Positions 11,501 to 20,414 of a stretch of 64,000 nt of DNA are shown here, in pieces. This stretch comes from Trichoplusia ni. Its lineage: Eukaryota; Arthropoda; Insecta; Lepidoptera; Noctuidae. The notes beneath the pieces were generated by a model. That model made no database searches, was not told the DNA's origin, and saw only the letters and a list, made by a program, of their open reading frames with translations. The stretch spans positions 7,812,001-7,876,000 of the forward strand of contig NC_039492.1 in NCBI RefSeq assembly GCF_003590095.1. The letters are read 5' to 3'. Within the stretch, counting starts at the first letter, position 1; each line of letters starts with the position of its first letter. The translations under genes and the position numbers were made by a program.

Positions 11501-14500
11501 GGCCATTTCTAAAAAGAATCTATTCATACATTGATTTTTTCGAACCAACTCCCGCACCAAAGTATTGAATCCTTATATCGCTTAGGGCTTCATAAACAAT
11601 AAAGTAACATTCACAAAACCACAATCAGCATTAGCATTGAGGTTCTCACAAACGCTTGTCCTACACGGGGATCGAACCCGCGACATGTCGCGCACAGTAG
11701 GTTTGGAGCGGCGACCTCAACCACTCGGCTATCCCTGTAGTGAAATATTATGTCAACAGTGTCGTAGAATTATTGATACGTATAGTTATGCACATTGCCT
11801 ATACTGTAATTTGAGAAGTAATCAAAATTATACAACCAAGTACCTACCTACTTATTCTATGTTATAATGATTTCACGACATATTTCCGCGAACTTTCTAT
11901 TTGAAATTGAGACGACAATTACGATGAACTAGGAAAACAGAGTGAGGCAACCTATGAGTAATTGTGACAAAGATTATAATGTGCTGGGTATATTGTGGTA
12001 GTGGGATAGTGGTTGCGGGTTCAAATCAAGCAGTATGATATTTTTGTAGTTTTATAGTACAGTTTTTTTGTTATTTTGTGCAAACGTCATAAATAGAACA
12101 CAACTAGCTATTGCCCGCGACTTCGTCCCCGTGGGTAGAAAATATAAGTTATGATTTATACCCGCCCTGTTTTTTTTCATATTTTCCATTATATCTTCGC
12201 TCCTATTAGTCGCAGCGTGATGGTTTATAGCCTTAAGCCTTCCTCGATGAATGGTCTATTCAACACAAAAAGAATTTTTCAATTTGGACCAGTAGTTCCT
12301 GAGATTAGCGCGTTCAAAGAAAGAAACAAACAAACAAACTCTTCAGCTTTATATATTAGTATAGAGTATAGATTAGTTACGCTTCAGTGTCTGTCTGTGA
12401 CTCTGTGTATACATCTTACCCGCTATAACAATGAATGGAAATTGACTTCGAAGAAAGCATCGCCTTATCACCATAAATTTGATATAAGACCAATATTTCC
12501 ATCCATAGCCTACATGTAGGAAACTTCTAGTATCGCCAGTCTGACTCGCACACCACTGGTTTATTTTAATTATATTCTTATATATTTTAATAAAATTTAA
12601 AATATTCTGGATCAAAATTTTTTATGGATTTCTTGGTGGTAAAATAGTACCCAAACGGACGGTTTTTGCGGACAGAAGAATATTGTTTTTATTTAATACA
12701 AAAAGATATTTGCGTTACCAGTTTAATTTCTTAATGAATGCACGTAATTTTGAAAATAAACGATGTTAAATGGCCAGTTGTGATTAGTTTACGAAAATTA
12801 CAGGTTGCGTCATTATAACTCAGAAATAGGAGGCCTTACGGAAGTTATTTTCTACTGCAATCAAAACATAGTTATTTCCCATTTGAATCTGTGATAGCAA
12901 TGCGGTACGTGGAAATATTCGAGGCCTGTTGTCCCGATAGGAACTACTATTATATGAATAAGTATCTATATAATATGCCACAACTTCCACACAACGCCAT
13001 CTAGTCTTAAACAAAGCGAAGATTTGTCTAGTGCTCATAAGAGTACTAGACAACTGATAAACTAACTTGCATTTTTCTAAATACTAAGGATAAATTACAC
13101 TAAGATAAAAAAAAAATATCGTGCTCATCACACAATGAACCCACGACCTCCATTATAACAGTCAAGGCTACTAACCACCAGACCAACAGACCAAAAGAGT
13201 CGTTGATTATGTCCACAGTATTGAGTTCATATAAAGACTATTTAAATTACTTTTTACCATAATAGCATACACTGGATAGGTTAAGAAGATACTTGGTAAT
13301 CCGTATATACCCCGCGTCCGCAATTCCCCCACTTTCCTCCCCCTAACCTAGGTTAAAACAGATAATAAAAATGCTAGACATGTTTCAATATACTAGAACT
13401 AATTGTCTTACAAAACAGACAATTAGTGGTTATCTTGTACTTATTATATTCTTAATAGAGCGGGGAATTGTAGGAAACTGTAATGAGCCTACATTATCTA
13501 GGAAATTATAGCTTTGAAGCAGGTGATAATTATATAAAATATGTTGAGAAACTATACCGGACTAGAATTTTCCATATTATTATGCTTGCGTAGGTGCTCG
13601 GTTTTGTAAATGACAAATTTTGTAATGAACGTTATTAGGGCATGATTCAGTGGTTTTTCTTAGGTATGCGATATAAATGTAGTCTTGGTGGTGAAAGAAA
13701 CCATTTACACATAACAGTAATGACACGATGGTTAAGTATCTTAGGTAGGTATTTGGATTGGACGGGATAAGGGACGCTTGCGAGTGGCCTATGGTCTGAG
13801 TGTCCACCACGTCTTGAAATACCTTTTGCATGGCATGGAGCAGCAATTCCCTTCCTCACCCAAACTAATATAACTTTGAGACGTGGCGGTATTCCCCCTG
13901 GATTGTGCTGCGAGAGACCGGGCTGGATCAAGCGCACTTTGGAACAAATAAAAGTATTGTATGATGCTATTCAACATAAGTATTTTAAATTAATTTCTTT
14001 CATTTCATTTCAATTTCAGGGGAAATATTTATCTCAAGGTTTAAGTTATCGGCTACACGTCTATCTGCTATACCAGGGTACTATACTAGAATCATACTTA
14101 TACCTACATCTTGGTTATACGTCGTACGTATTTGCTGAATTTGCATGCAGTACCATTTGAAACAATCTTTTTTCGCAGGCTGCTATCAGACCGGGGCTAG
14201 GAGCTACAGAAATGGGAGTAGTCCTCAGGAACCTGATGCACAGACTTGGATTCAAGAAGTTCTACGTTCAAGGTGGAGATTGGGGAGGCTATATTGGACT
14301 CAGTATAGTTACCTTATATCCGAAGGTAAAGGAGGCTTTCCTCTGAGAATAAGGTGGAGTTCCTTTGAGAAAAAGGTTCAGTTAAAGTTAAAGTTGAAGT
14401 AAAAAGACCAAAGTCAACTTAGCGTATACCGATTTGGCCGATCCGGTAAGGGCATCGGGTCGTGCTTGTGAAGATTCTCGACAATATGAGCACCATTCTA

Positions 14501-16517
14501 ATACTGAAGTGGATTATACACTGGTTGCCTAATGGGCTTCCAAACGGCGGTTCTTGATGCCGCGTCCGCGGAGGCGGTAACTGTTCTTTCAGTGGAGATT
14601 GTCCCTTATACTATCTTGACTATCATATTCGTTGTTGGTAAAAAATCGTTGCCACCTTCAAGCATATTTAAACAATCCTTGTTTACATTTCAGGAGGTAC
14701 TCGGCTACCACTCCAATCTGCCCACCTCAATCTCCCCATCAGCTCTAGCTATCTGGGCGTTGGGCTCTATTTACCCCCCATTGGTGGTAGACCCCTACCT
14801 GGCAAAGAGAATGTACCCATTGCTAAACATAATCTACGGGCTGACCAGAGAAACGGGTTACTTCCACCTACAGGCAACGAAACCTGATACACTTGGTATG
14901 TATTAAACGTTCTTTTTTTTAAGTCTTAGTTTTAAGACTTAGTGTCTTTGTACCTAAAAGGTACAAAAGGAACCTTTTGAGTATTAGTGTTTGTCCGTCC
15001 GTGCACCATGAGGTGTGATAGCTATACAGTTGTCCTTCACACAGATGATGTATTGTTGTTGCCACTATAGTGGCTTTATAGTGCACTGCAGTAAAAAGCA
15101 AACTAGGTATTTGTATAGTCATGAATTAGATGGGATTTGATGATGATTCTTTTGAGGTTCTGCTTTGTTCAGTCTTTTTGGACCTATGATAGCCTCAGTG
15201 ACCAATTATTTTACTACATATAAAGTATTCAGTTATTCCTTTGAAATTTAAATTCTACCTTTTTTTTCAGGAGTGGCCATGTCCGATTCTCCATCAGGCA
15301 TGCTCGCCTACATACTCCAATTGTTCTCGTCAGCTACTCGCAGAAGGTTCTATAACAGAGCTGATGGGGGACTCGACGAAATATACACTAGGGACGAATT
15401 GATAGACAACCTCATGATTTACTGGATAACCAACACTTTCACTACCTCCAGTAGAATATACGCCGAGACTGCTAATTTGAGGAACATCAAAATGGGAGTT
15501 TTTGCGTAAGTATTCCATTTACTATAAATACTTAAAGCAGTATTCAAGAAGATAACGTCAAAGAAATTATATTCTCTAAACGTAGTTAGGACTTTGACAG
15601 TCGTTACAGGTAGTCAGAAGATTGAAAAGTCTGACGGCCAGTCTTACCAAGGAGTATCGTGTTGCCCAGGTAACTGGGTTGAGGAGGTCAGATAGGCAGT
15701 CGCTCCTTGTAAAACACTGGTACTTAGCTGAAACCGGTTTGACTGGTAGCCGACCCCAACATAGTTAGGAAAAGGCTAGGCCGATGGTGATGAAACGTAG
15801 TTAAGTGACGTTCTAAAATATGTATAGTTTTTAAATTCTACTTATAATGACTATGATAAGATGACACGCGCCAAATTTTTCCTTGCAACCTCCTTGCATG
15901 CGGCTGTCAAACTATTGGTAAGTATGTACAAGCCACGAAAAGAGCCTTTTAATATAACTTAAGTATTTTCTTAGTAATTATATCACACATACAGTTAGAC
16001 AAAAATTGAAATCATCTCAGGCATTCTACAATATAATGTGAATCAATTCTGGACATTGATTATGTCCTTATTCTAAACTCATAGTGTTTTGGCCAGATTT
16101 ATTTTTATCCTGGTAAATTCTCATGGAGGTTCTCCACCTCGAGAATTGAGAAGATGCATGATCTTACTGGCTAAATCCAACCGATTACCTTATTCCTGAG
16201 ACCTTGGGAACGCGATAGAAACAACCGTCATAATGTATTTTGTTTTTCTGAAAACAACTAATAATAATATTTTTTATATTTTGATTTTCAGTATCCCAAC
16301 ACCAGTCCCCACATGGACAATCCACGCCAGTGACGAAATCCTTTACCAGTCGCCAACATTGCTGAAGATTAAATTCCCGAACCTTCTAAACTCCACTATT
16401 CTGAACACAGGCGGCCATTTTCTGGCTCTGGAACTGCCGCGAGTCTTTGCTGATGATGTCTTACACGCTATAGAAGCATTCAGAAGATACAGAAAGAAGA
16501 ATAAGCTTGGTTATTAA
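5341..16517 (+). CDS. Jheh: Juvenile hormone epoxide hydrolase family protein (complete gene, 7 coding exons)
   Basis: Gene-level entry. Coding exons: 5341-5511, 8047-8274, 10338-10502, 14179-14325, 14694-14895, 15271-15505, 16292-16517. All junctions are GT-AG and in phase, giving 457 residues, close to the roughly 460 usual for insect JHEH and mammalian microsomal EPHX1. These alpha/beta-hydrolase enzymes add water to an epoxide through a covalent ester intermediate. The substrates are juvenile hormone or xenobiotic epoxides, at the ER membrane. Seen: N-terminal hydrophobic anchor, epoxide hydrolase N-terminal domain from about residue 45, oxyanion motif HGWPG (147-151), nucleophile Asp222 in GGDWGG, Tyr293 and Tyr368 for epoxide activation, acid Glu398 and base His425. 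Glu-His spacing (27) equals that known for human EPHX1 (404/431). No stop, frameshift or missing active residue was found, so it should be functional. Substrate preference among JHEH paralogues cannot be read from sequence. Confidence 0.93.
6667..7655 (+). mobile_element. Defective piggyBac-like transposon
   Basis: Flanked on both sides by TTAA (6663-6666 and 7656-7659), the piggyBac target duplication. Terminal inverted repeats are CCCTAGATCACTAACC on the left and the complement of GGTTAGTGAGCTAGGG on the right; CCCTAG is the canonical piggyBac end. Subterminal repeats (ACTAACCATTCGT...ACGAC) recur inverted at 6677-6705 and 7590-7625. Length is about 989 bp against roughly 2.4 kb for an autonomous element, so most of the transposase is deleted. 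A recognisable C-terminal piece remains (see 7382-7480). Confidence 0.85.
7382..7480 (+). pseudogene. piggyBac transposase remnant (C-terminal cysteine-rich domain)
   Basis: An open stretch ending at TAA 7478-7480 encodes CNSCKKAICREH followed by MCNDC. Its Cys spacing and the CKK-ICREH core match the C-terminal cysteine-rich zinc-binding domain that directs piggyBac transposase to its ends. A stop codon precedes it in frame. A second piece around 7160-7260 (Met-Gly-Lys, then Lys/Arg-rich) may be the segment just before the domain. The catalytic DDD core is absent, so this is a relic. Confidence 0.75.
7666..7922 (-). mobile_element. Non-autonomous Helitron-like element
   Basis: Minus-strand copy of the element at 4170. 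The CTAG end is at 7666-7669, preceded by A, and the TC end is at 7922-7921, with the internal CAAACAAACAAACTCTTCAG block. It sits ten bases from the piggyBac relic. Confidence 0.6.
8047..8274 (+). CDS. Jheh: JHEH exon 2
   Basis: 76 codons between acceptor TTTACAG and donor GTACGA, phase 0 at both ends. It encodes most of the epoxide hydrolase N-terminal domain (residues 58-133), with the family's PPLEG, FEYGF and the closing HFLWVRPE, which leads into the core fold. The non-consensus donor (GTACGA) is the only weak splice signal in the gene. The reading frame runs only a few codons past it. Confidence 0.9.
8350..8532 (+). repeat. tRNA-derived SINE (family S2)
   Basis: Head GACTGCACTGGATAGCCAAG (box A region) and GTTCGATCCCCGCG (box B), then AGGACAAGCGTTTCTGTGATC, a body with gggtgtcttg, and a tail ending cgggagtcattct. 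Related copies are at 10561 and 11541-11741 (minus). Confidence 0.7.
8759..8860 (+). repeat. MITE fragment (family M1)
   Basis: Retains the inner text caaatgattgtgttgg and the end segment TTATCGGCCATTGCAAATA, shared with the MITE at 16587-16822. The left terminus is not clear. Confidence 0.4.
9496..9556 (-). mobile_element. Internally deleted Helitron-like copy
   Basis: Both ends of the 4170-type element (CTAGCTGTT on one side, CTCTTCAGCTTTATATATTA on the other) stand about 60 bases apart with an expanded CAAA run between them, so nearly the whole interior is lost. Confidence 0.5.
10338..10502 (+). CDS. Jheh: JHEH exon 3
   Basis: 55 codons (residues 134-188), acceptor CTTTCAG, donor GTAAGT, phase 0 both ends. 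It encodes the first beta strands of the alpha/beta-hydrolase fold. HGWPG (residues 147-151) is the HGxP oxyanion-hole motif of epoxide hydrolases. The exon closes with PSLPGFGFSD, also a family signature. Confidence 0.92.
10561..10755 (+). repeat. tRNA-derived SINE (family S2)
   Basis: Head GACTGCGAGGATAGCCTAG with GGTTGAGGTCACC, eroded box B (GGGCTCGATACCC), then GACAAGCGTTTGCATGATCC and the tail acaaggataaaattcc, cgggagtcgttct. Confidence 0.7.
11183..11494 (+). mobile_element. MITE, family M2, with a perfect CRE palindrome
   Basis: Terminal inverted repeats are GGGATGATGAC on the left and the complement of GTCATTATCCC on the right, flanked by TA. A second copy lies inverted at 20098-20414, with high similarity throughout. 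Both carry TGACGTCA and a nearby TGACGTAA. No coding capacity. Confidence 0.65.
11541..11741 (-). repeat. tRNA-derived SINE (family S2)
   Basis: Minus-strand copy: box A side CCACTCGGCTATCC and box B side GGGGATCGAACCCGCG read from the plus strand, with the ACAAACGCTTGTCCTAC junction and a remnant tail on the left. Confidence 0.65.
12104..12372 (-). mobile_element. Non-autonomous Helitron-like element
   Basis: Near full-length copy of the 4170 family. It starts CTAGCTATTGCCCGCGAC on the plus strand and ends TTAGTATAGAGTATAGA. The internal text tcctattagtcgcagcgtga matches the other copies. Confidence 0.6.
12968..13192 (-). repeat. tRNA-derived SINE (family S1)
   Basis: Minus-strand relative of 4763 and 41027. 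The head lies near 13192 (complement of ctaaccaccagaccaacag) and the body includes the complement of gtgctcatcacacaatg. The tRNA part is diverged. Confidence 0.6.
14179..14325 (+). CDS. Jheh: JHEH exon 4 (nucleophile)
   Basis: 49 codons (residues 189-237), acceptor TTCGCAG, donor GTAAAG, phase 0 both ends. After AAIRPGLGA it encodes the nucleophile elbow VQGGDWGG; Asp222 attacks the epoxide carbon to form the ester intermediate. Confidence 0.92.
14694..14895 (+). CDS. Jheh: JHEH exon 5 (cap domain)
   Basis: Acceptor TTTCAG, donor GTATGT, ending one base into a codon (phase 1). It encodes residues 238-304, starting EVLGYHSNL, then the helical cap. GYFHLQATKPDTL near the end includes Tyr293, the expected counterpart of human EPHX1 Tyr299. 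The introns on either side are short (368 and 375 bases). Confidence 0.9.
15271..15505 (+). CDS. Jheh: JHEH exon 6
   Basis: Acceptor TTTTTTTCAG, donor GTAAGT. It begins with two bases completing Gly305 and ends with two bases of Ala383. It encodes AMSDSPSGMLAYI, the Arg-rich cap segment and the helix ELIDNLMIYW, then SSRIYAE with Tyr368, matching human EPHX1 Tyr374. Confidence 0.9.
15506..16291 (+). other. JHEH intron 6
   Basis: 786-base intron. The left third is the tail of the 5S-rRNA-like repeat (15594-15790). The rest is unremarkable. Confidence 0.75.
15594..15790 (+). repeat. Tail of the 5S-rRNA-like repeat
   Basis: Contains gtcgttacaggtagtcaga, ggttgaggaggtcagatagg, gcagtcgctccttgtaaaac and ccgaccccaacatagttagg, ending in a GATG-type run. 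The same blocks recur at 54266-54355 and 59405-59450. Linkage to the 5S-like head at 1928 is from general knowledge of lepidopteran repeats. Confidence 0.55.
16292..16517 (+). CDS. Jheh: JHEH exon 7 (catalytic Glu and His, stop)
   Basis: Acceptor TTTTCAG; its first base completes Ala383. It encodes residues 384-457 and TAA (16515-16517). Glu398 in SDEILYQSP and His425 in NTGGHFLALE are the charge-relay acid and base. A basic tail (RRYRKKNK) ends the protein. Confidence 0.92.
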
Positions 16518-16586
16518 AACTGCTGTTATTTTTTTGGTCGTTATTACGTATTATTCGGAATTATCGATGTTATTGAAACATGTCAA

Positions 16587-16822
16587 GGCCCCGATTCTGC
16601 TATTTTACAATGGCCGATGAATGAACGGCAATTGGATTAAATTTCAAATTATTCCTATTCTCTTAAGCATTGTGCCAATACAATAATTGGAAGTTTATTG
16701 TATTGACCATGAGTATGCCGTATTGTGTAGAGACATGCTTAAGAGAATACGAAAGCTGAAATTTTAACCCAAATTTCATCCATTCATCGGCCATTTGATT
16801 ATAAATAGCAGAATTTGGGCCC
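16587..16822 (+). mobile_element. MITE, family M1, in the JHEH 3' UTR
   Basis: Inverted ends are GGCCCCGATTCTGCTATTTT on the left and the complement of AAATAGCAGAATTTGGGCCC on the right, each followed inward by the AATGGCCGATGAATG block. It starts 70 bases after the JHEH stop and ends before the poly(A) signal at 17058, so it should be transcribed in the mRNA as a foldable segment. Confidence 0.7.
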
Positions 16823-17057
16823 AGGGTCACTCGCATGCAACAATTTGTATTACCCTATGTAATGTGAAAAAAATGTGATTGATAAACCGATGGTTTATTG
16901 TTATAGTTTGTAATGTTGTATCATATAGCTATATAGCTTGAAATGCTTGTTTTGCCTTTTTTGTTATAAGATGGCTTATGTTTTCGGTATATCTAGTCGA
17001 AAATGTGCTAATGAGGTGTGATGTCAGCTTATAACTATTTTTAGGTTAAAGGCTTCA

Positions 17058-17063
17058 AATAAA
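17058..17063 (+). terminator. Jheh: Candidate JHEH poly(A) signal
   Basis: AATAAA about 540 bases after the stop codon, followed within 25 bases by the GT-rich text tgtgttattttgttgtc. This implies a 3' UTR of about 0.55 kb including the MITE. Confidence 0.55.
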
Positions 17064-17110
17064 TGTGTTATTTTGTTGTCAACTTTTTTTATTAAATACC
17101 AAACATAAAC

Positions 17111-17330
17111 CACGCAGAGGCGAGTGATTGAGGACACCACGTCGAGCCAAATGAGCGCGACGTATCGCGGGTTGGAACCCCGTGTGCAACAAACATTTGT
17201 ATAATCCCTGAAAGGTTGTCCTGAGTCTGGGTGTCTGTGTGCATGTGAAAAAGAGCTTTCAAAATACTCGATGAACCTAAAATGATTTGGTAAGCCCGCT
17301 GAAAATTTGAAGGCTTATGTAATGCACTCA
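17111..17330 (+). repeat. tRNA-derived SINE (family S2, diverged)
   Basis: The gaggcgagtgattgagg head and CGCGGGTTGGAACCCCG box-B region precede caacaaacatttgtataatcc and ctgagtctgggtgtctgtg, matching the S2 body. Confidence 0.55.
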
Positions 17331-17520
17331 CCAATTGCCTATGAGTTTTGTTTGCTCATGTGCAGAGTTGTAGACATATTTTTTTTTGTTGTTCGAAATG
17401 TCAGTACTATAGAGTTCTACAACCATGAAATAAGTTGCAGAAAATAAATTTACAGATGCTGCAAACATCATACTTATGATGCTGAGGCAAATGATGATGA
17501 TTCTACCTATTTTTTATCAG

Positions 17521-17730
17521 GTGTCACTAGACGAGCCTCAGAAATATCAAAGAAAGGTCTCTATGTCCGAATTTGTTAGAGACAAGGAATCAATAAAAGA
17601 TTTAAGTTGTTTTGTTTGTGATTCCCGCTCTAAGGAATTTAACTCATCTACAATATACTTAGTCACCTTTGGCTATCATAAACCTTTTGAACCCAATTAT
17701 AGAATGGACGATAAGGCGAATCGACTATAA
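17521..17730 (+). CDS. Orphan exon-like open frame, unknown
   Basis: After a good acceptor (pyrimidine-rich tacctattttttatcag, 17503-17520) an open frame of 69 codons runs to TAA at 17728-17730. Its composition looks protein-like: Val-Ser-Leu-Asp-Glu start, acidic/basic middle, and one C-x-x-C pair (FVCDSR region). I recognise no family. It lies 0.45 kb beyond the JHEH poly(A) signal on the same strand. It could be a terminal exon of an unseen gene, an alternative JHEH 3' exon, or chance. Listed only as a candidate. Confidence 0.22.
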   Translation: MSLDEPQKYQRKVSMSEFVRDKESIKDLSCFVCDSRSKEFNSSTIYLVTFGYHKPFEPNYRMDDKANRL

Positions 17731-19923
17731 ACTAACTAACATAATTATTAACGAATGGAATAGAATACTATACATTTCTCTTTCGACCTAAAAATGGCCA
17801 AGAAGGAAAAATACTTTGGTCCTTGAATTGGACTATTAGTGCCATCTAGTGGTTGAGTAATGTAACGTACAGCGCCATCTATTATTATTAAAACAATTCC
17901 TACTTTCTGTATAAAATATATTCAGTCGACTTACACTAGATGGCAGTGTTAAACATATCGAAGAGTCGTTACAAAAAGGTGCAGCTGTACACAATTCAGT
18001 TCCAAAATTATTTATTTATTTTATATTACGTCAGAAATATTTTTTTTAATTGAAGTGAAAATAAAACACCACTCTTATTTAAAAACCAAACTAATATATC
18101 CTTTATTTAGGCTTATTTTCCAGCGTTACACAAAATGTACCGTATGTACTAGAAGTAGTTCATAATATTCGATTGACAAACTTACTACGATAGAGGAAAA
18201 ATAAAGTCCCACTTACACTTTTAGTAGTAAAATACATTGCGCTTAACCAATCAGATAAATACAACAACTTGTAAACCAAACATTCAATGTACATCAAATA
18301 AATTCTAATAGATGAGAAATAAGGTTATTGAAAAGTAAGTGAATAATAAAGATTATTGTCAGGCACAAGTTTTCATTCAATATTTTCCTTTTATTCAGAG
18401 CTGTAGTACCGGAAAATGCCGCATAGCTTTAAGGGCGCTAGTGTACATTATGTACCGTAATTATTGTCATTTCATTTTCAATTTTTCATTATTATTCTTG
18501 TAAGTTAAATAAATAAAACACTTTTCCAGTTATTTTCCACTTTCTATACAAAATAATATTCATAGTAAAAGTAGGAAAATTGAAACTGAAAACAGCGCCA
18601 TCTATCGAAATCCCTTATAACTATTATTGTCAGATTATTGTCTTGTCAAGTCAAGAGTTCGTTGCTTAGATTACAGAGAAAATTATGTACTATATTAAAA
18701 TTGTTATTGTTTATAGTTATTTTGTACAATCTAAAGTCTTTTAAGGAGACACTAAGCTAGTTAAAGCCTTTCTATCTTAATTTACTACTAGGTGTGAGGA
18801 AACAATTTCATAAGTAGGTATGGAGGCAGACATTTTGTTTTTTTCAGGCGGGAAATAGACAATTGTTTACTGACAGTAGACTCAATATTAAACTTATTAA
18901 ATACTCCACTGGTATTGGTACTTAAAAAAAGGTAAAAAGATTGGCATTTTTTCTAACACATGTGAAAAAAATTACGACTGATATATTTCAATGGGATTAA
19001 GTGATCTTTTTTTTTGTTTTGTATTACTTTTTAGTCGCGTTTTATTTTTTAACTGCGTTTTTAAACTTAACGTCACACGACGATTGTTTACCTTTTTTTA
19101 AGTAGGTACCTCAACCAATGGTGCGTTTTATCATGGTGAGTATAAGATGACAAATGTTTTTGCGTACGAAGGTAAATAGATACATACTACATATGTCTTC
19201 TTATGATAATATTACTAAAATTGAGTTGGCATGTTTATAGGAAATTAACTGAAGTACAAAGAGAAATTAGTGTTTTTGAAATCACATTCACCATGTTAAA
19301 ATTTGTATTGATTTGATACGATGGAAATATCATTTTCTGGAATGATTGATAAAGCAATAAAAACTTAACAATTTTCCTATTTGTCAGCTATTGTAAAATG
19401 AAATATTATTTTATGAATTTCGGCGTATTAATTTAGTCAAGATATCATAATTAGAAATGGTATGGTCATGTTTTATGTAATACAATTCGTATTTTTATAA
19501 TAGAAAGGATTTCATCATGCTTAATAGATAATTATCTTAGTATAAGCTAATTAATATAACCAATTCTTGCTTTTCTTATATACTTTTATTTTTCTCCAAT
19601 TCTATAGAGAATATAGTATTTATTTTAATTTCCTTTTTAATAGAAACAATGGCAACAAGAAAAAAAAACGTTTTCGTATTTTAACTTTACAGGATGAAAA
19701 GCGAGAATTGGTTGAATTTAATTCAATTATATTTCTCGGTAGCTAATATAAAAACGGAATAGAAACTAGAGGCACACGTCACTACCACGTCACGTAGCTA
19801 AAGGCTAAGCATTAATACTAAGAATTATTCATAACTCACACATTTTCATACACACATACATACACATACAAACTCCCTCAATTACCTCCGAAACGGTCAA
19901 GCATGTTGAACTCAAATGTTACA

Positions 19924-20101
19924 GGGCCTCAATTCCGCTATTTACAATGGCCAATGTAAATTACATTATTCGTATTTCACTAAGCATTTTTCTAACACAA
20001 TTTTCCAACTTTATTATTGTGTTGTCAAAATACTTAGGAATATTGTAAAATTTAATCCAGTTGCCCTTTATTCTTCGGCCATTGTAAATAGAGGAATAGG
20101 G
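19924..20101 (+). mobile_element. MITE, family M1
   Basis: Ends GGGCCTCAATTCCGCTATTT on the left and the complement of AAATAGAGGAATAGGG on the right, each followed inward by ACAATGGCC. About 178 bp, directly abutting the M2 element on its right. Confidence 0.6.
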
Positions 20102-20414
20102 ATGATGACAATTTTTTTTTGCAGTGTCCCTCTTGTACTTTTTTGTATAAAAATGGATACGTATTTTTTTAATTTGTCCCACAAACATTAATTGAACTAA
20201 TTACAGTGAATGAAACTTTCGCGTGACGTCACGATTGAGTATAAATTTTACCCTATCGTTACGTCACAAGCCCCCTCTCCTAAACTTTAAAGCAGTTAAT
20301 CTTTGTCAATTCTAGTTTTTCTGGAAAAGGAAAAAATACATGTCTCTCACTTTTCAATTATCTAACTGAGGGACCAATGAGATTTTTTCTTTTTATACCC
20401 AGTCATCATCGCTA
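20098..20414 (-). mobile_element. MITE, family M2 (inverted relative to 11183)
   Basis: Starts GGGATGATGACA and ends with the complement of CCAATAGCGATGATGAC. The interior, including gtgacgtcacgattgagta and gttacgtcacaagcccc, matches 11183-11494 in reverse. Its end merges with the M1 element, suggesting nested or adjacent insertion. Confidence 0.65.

Larger units (their letters stand above)
10503..14178 (+). other. JHEH intron 3, repeat-rich
   Basis: Longest JHEH intron (3.7 kb). It contains SINEs at 10561, 11541 and 12968, a MITE at 11183, a Helitron-like copy at 12104 and a GC-richer open block at 13740-13960 that I cannot name. No exon of the host gene is missing, since exons 3 and 4 join in phase across it. 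Confidence 0.75.
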
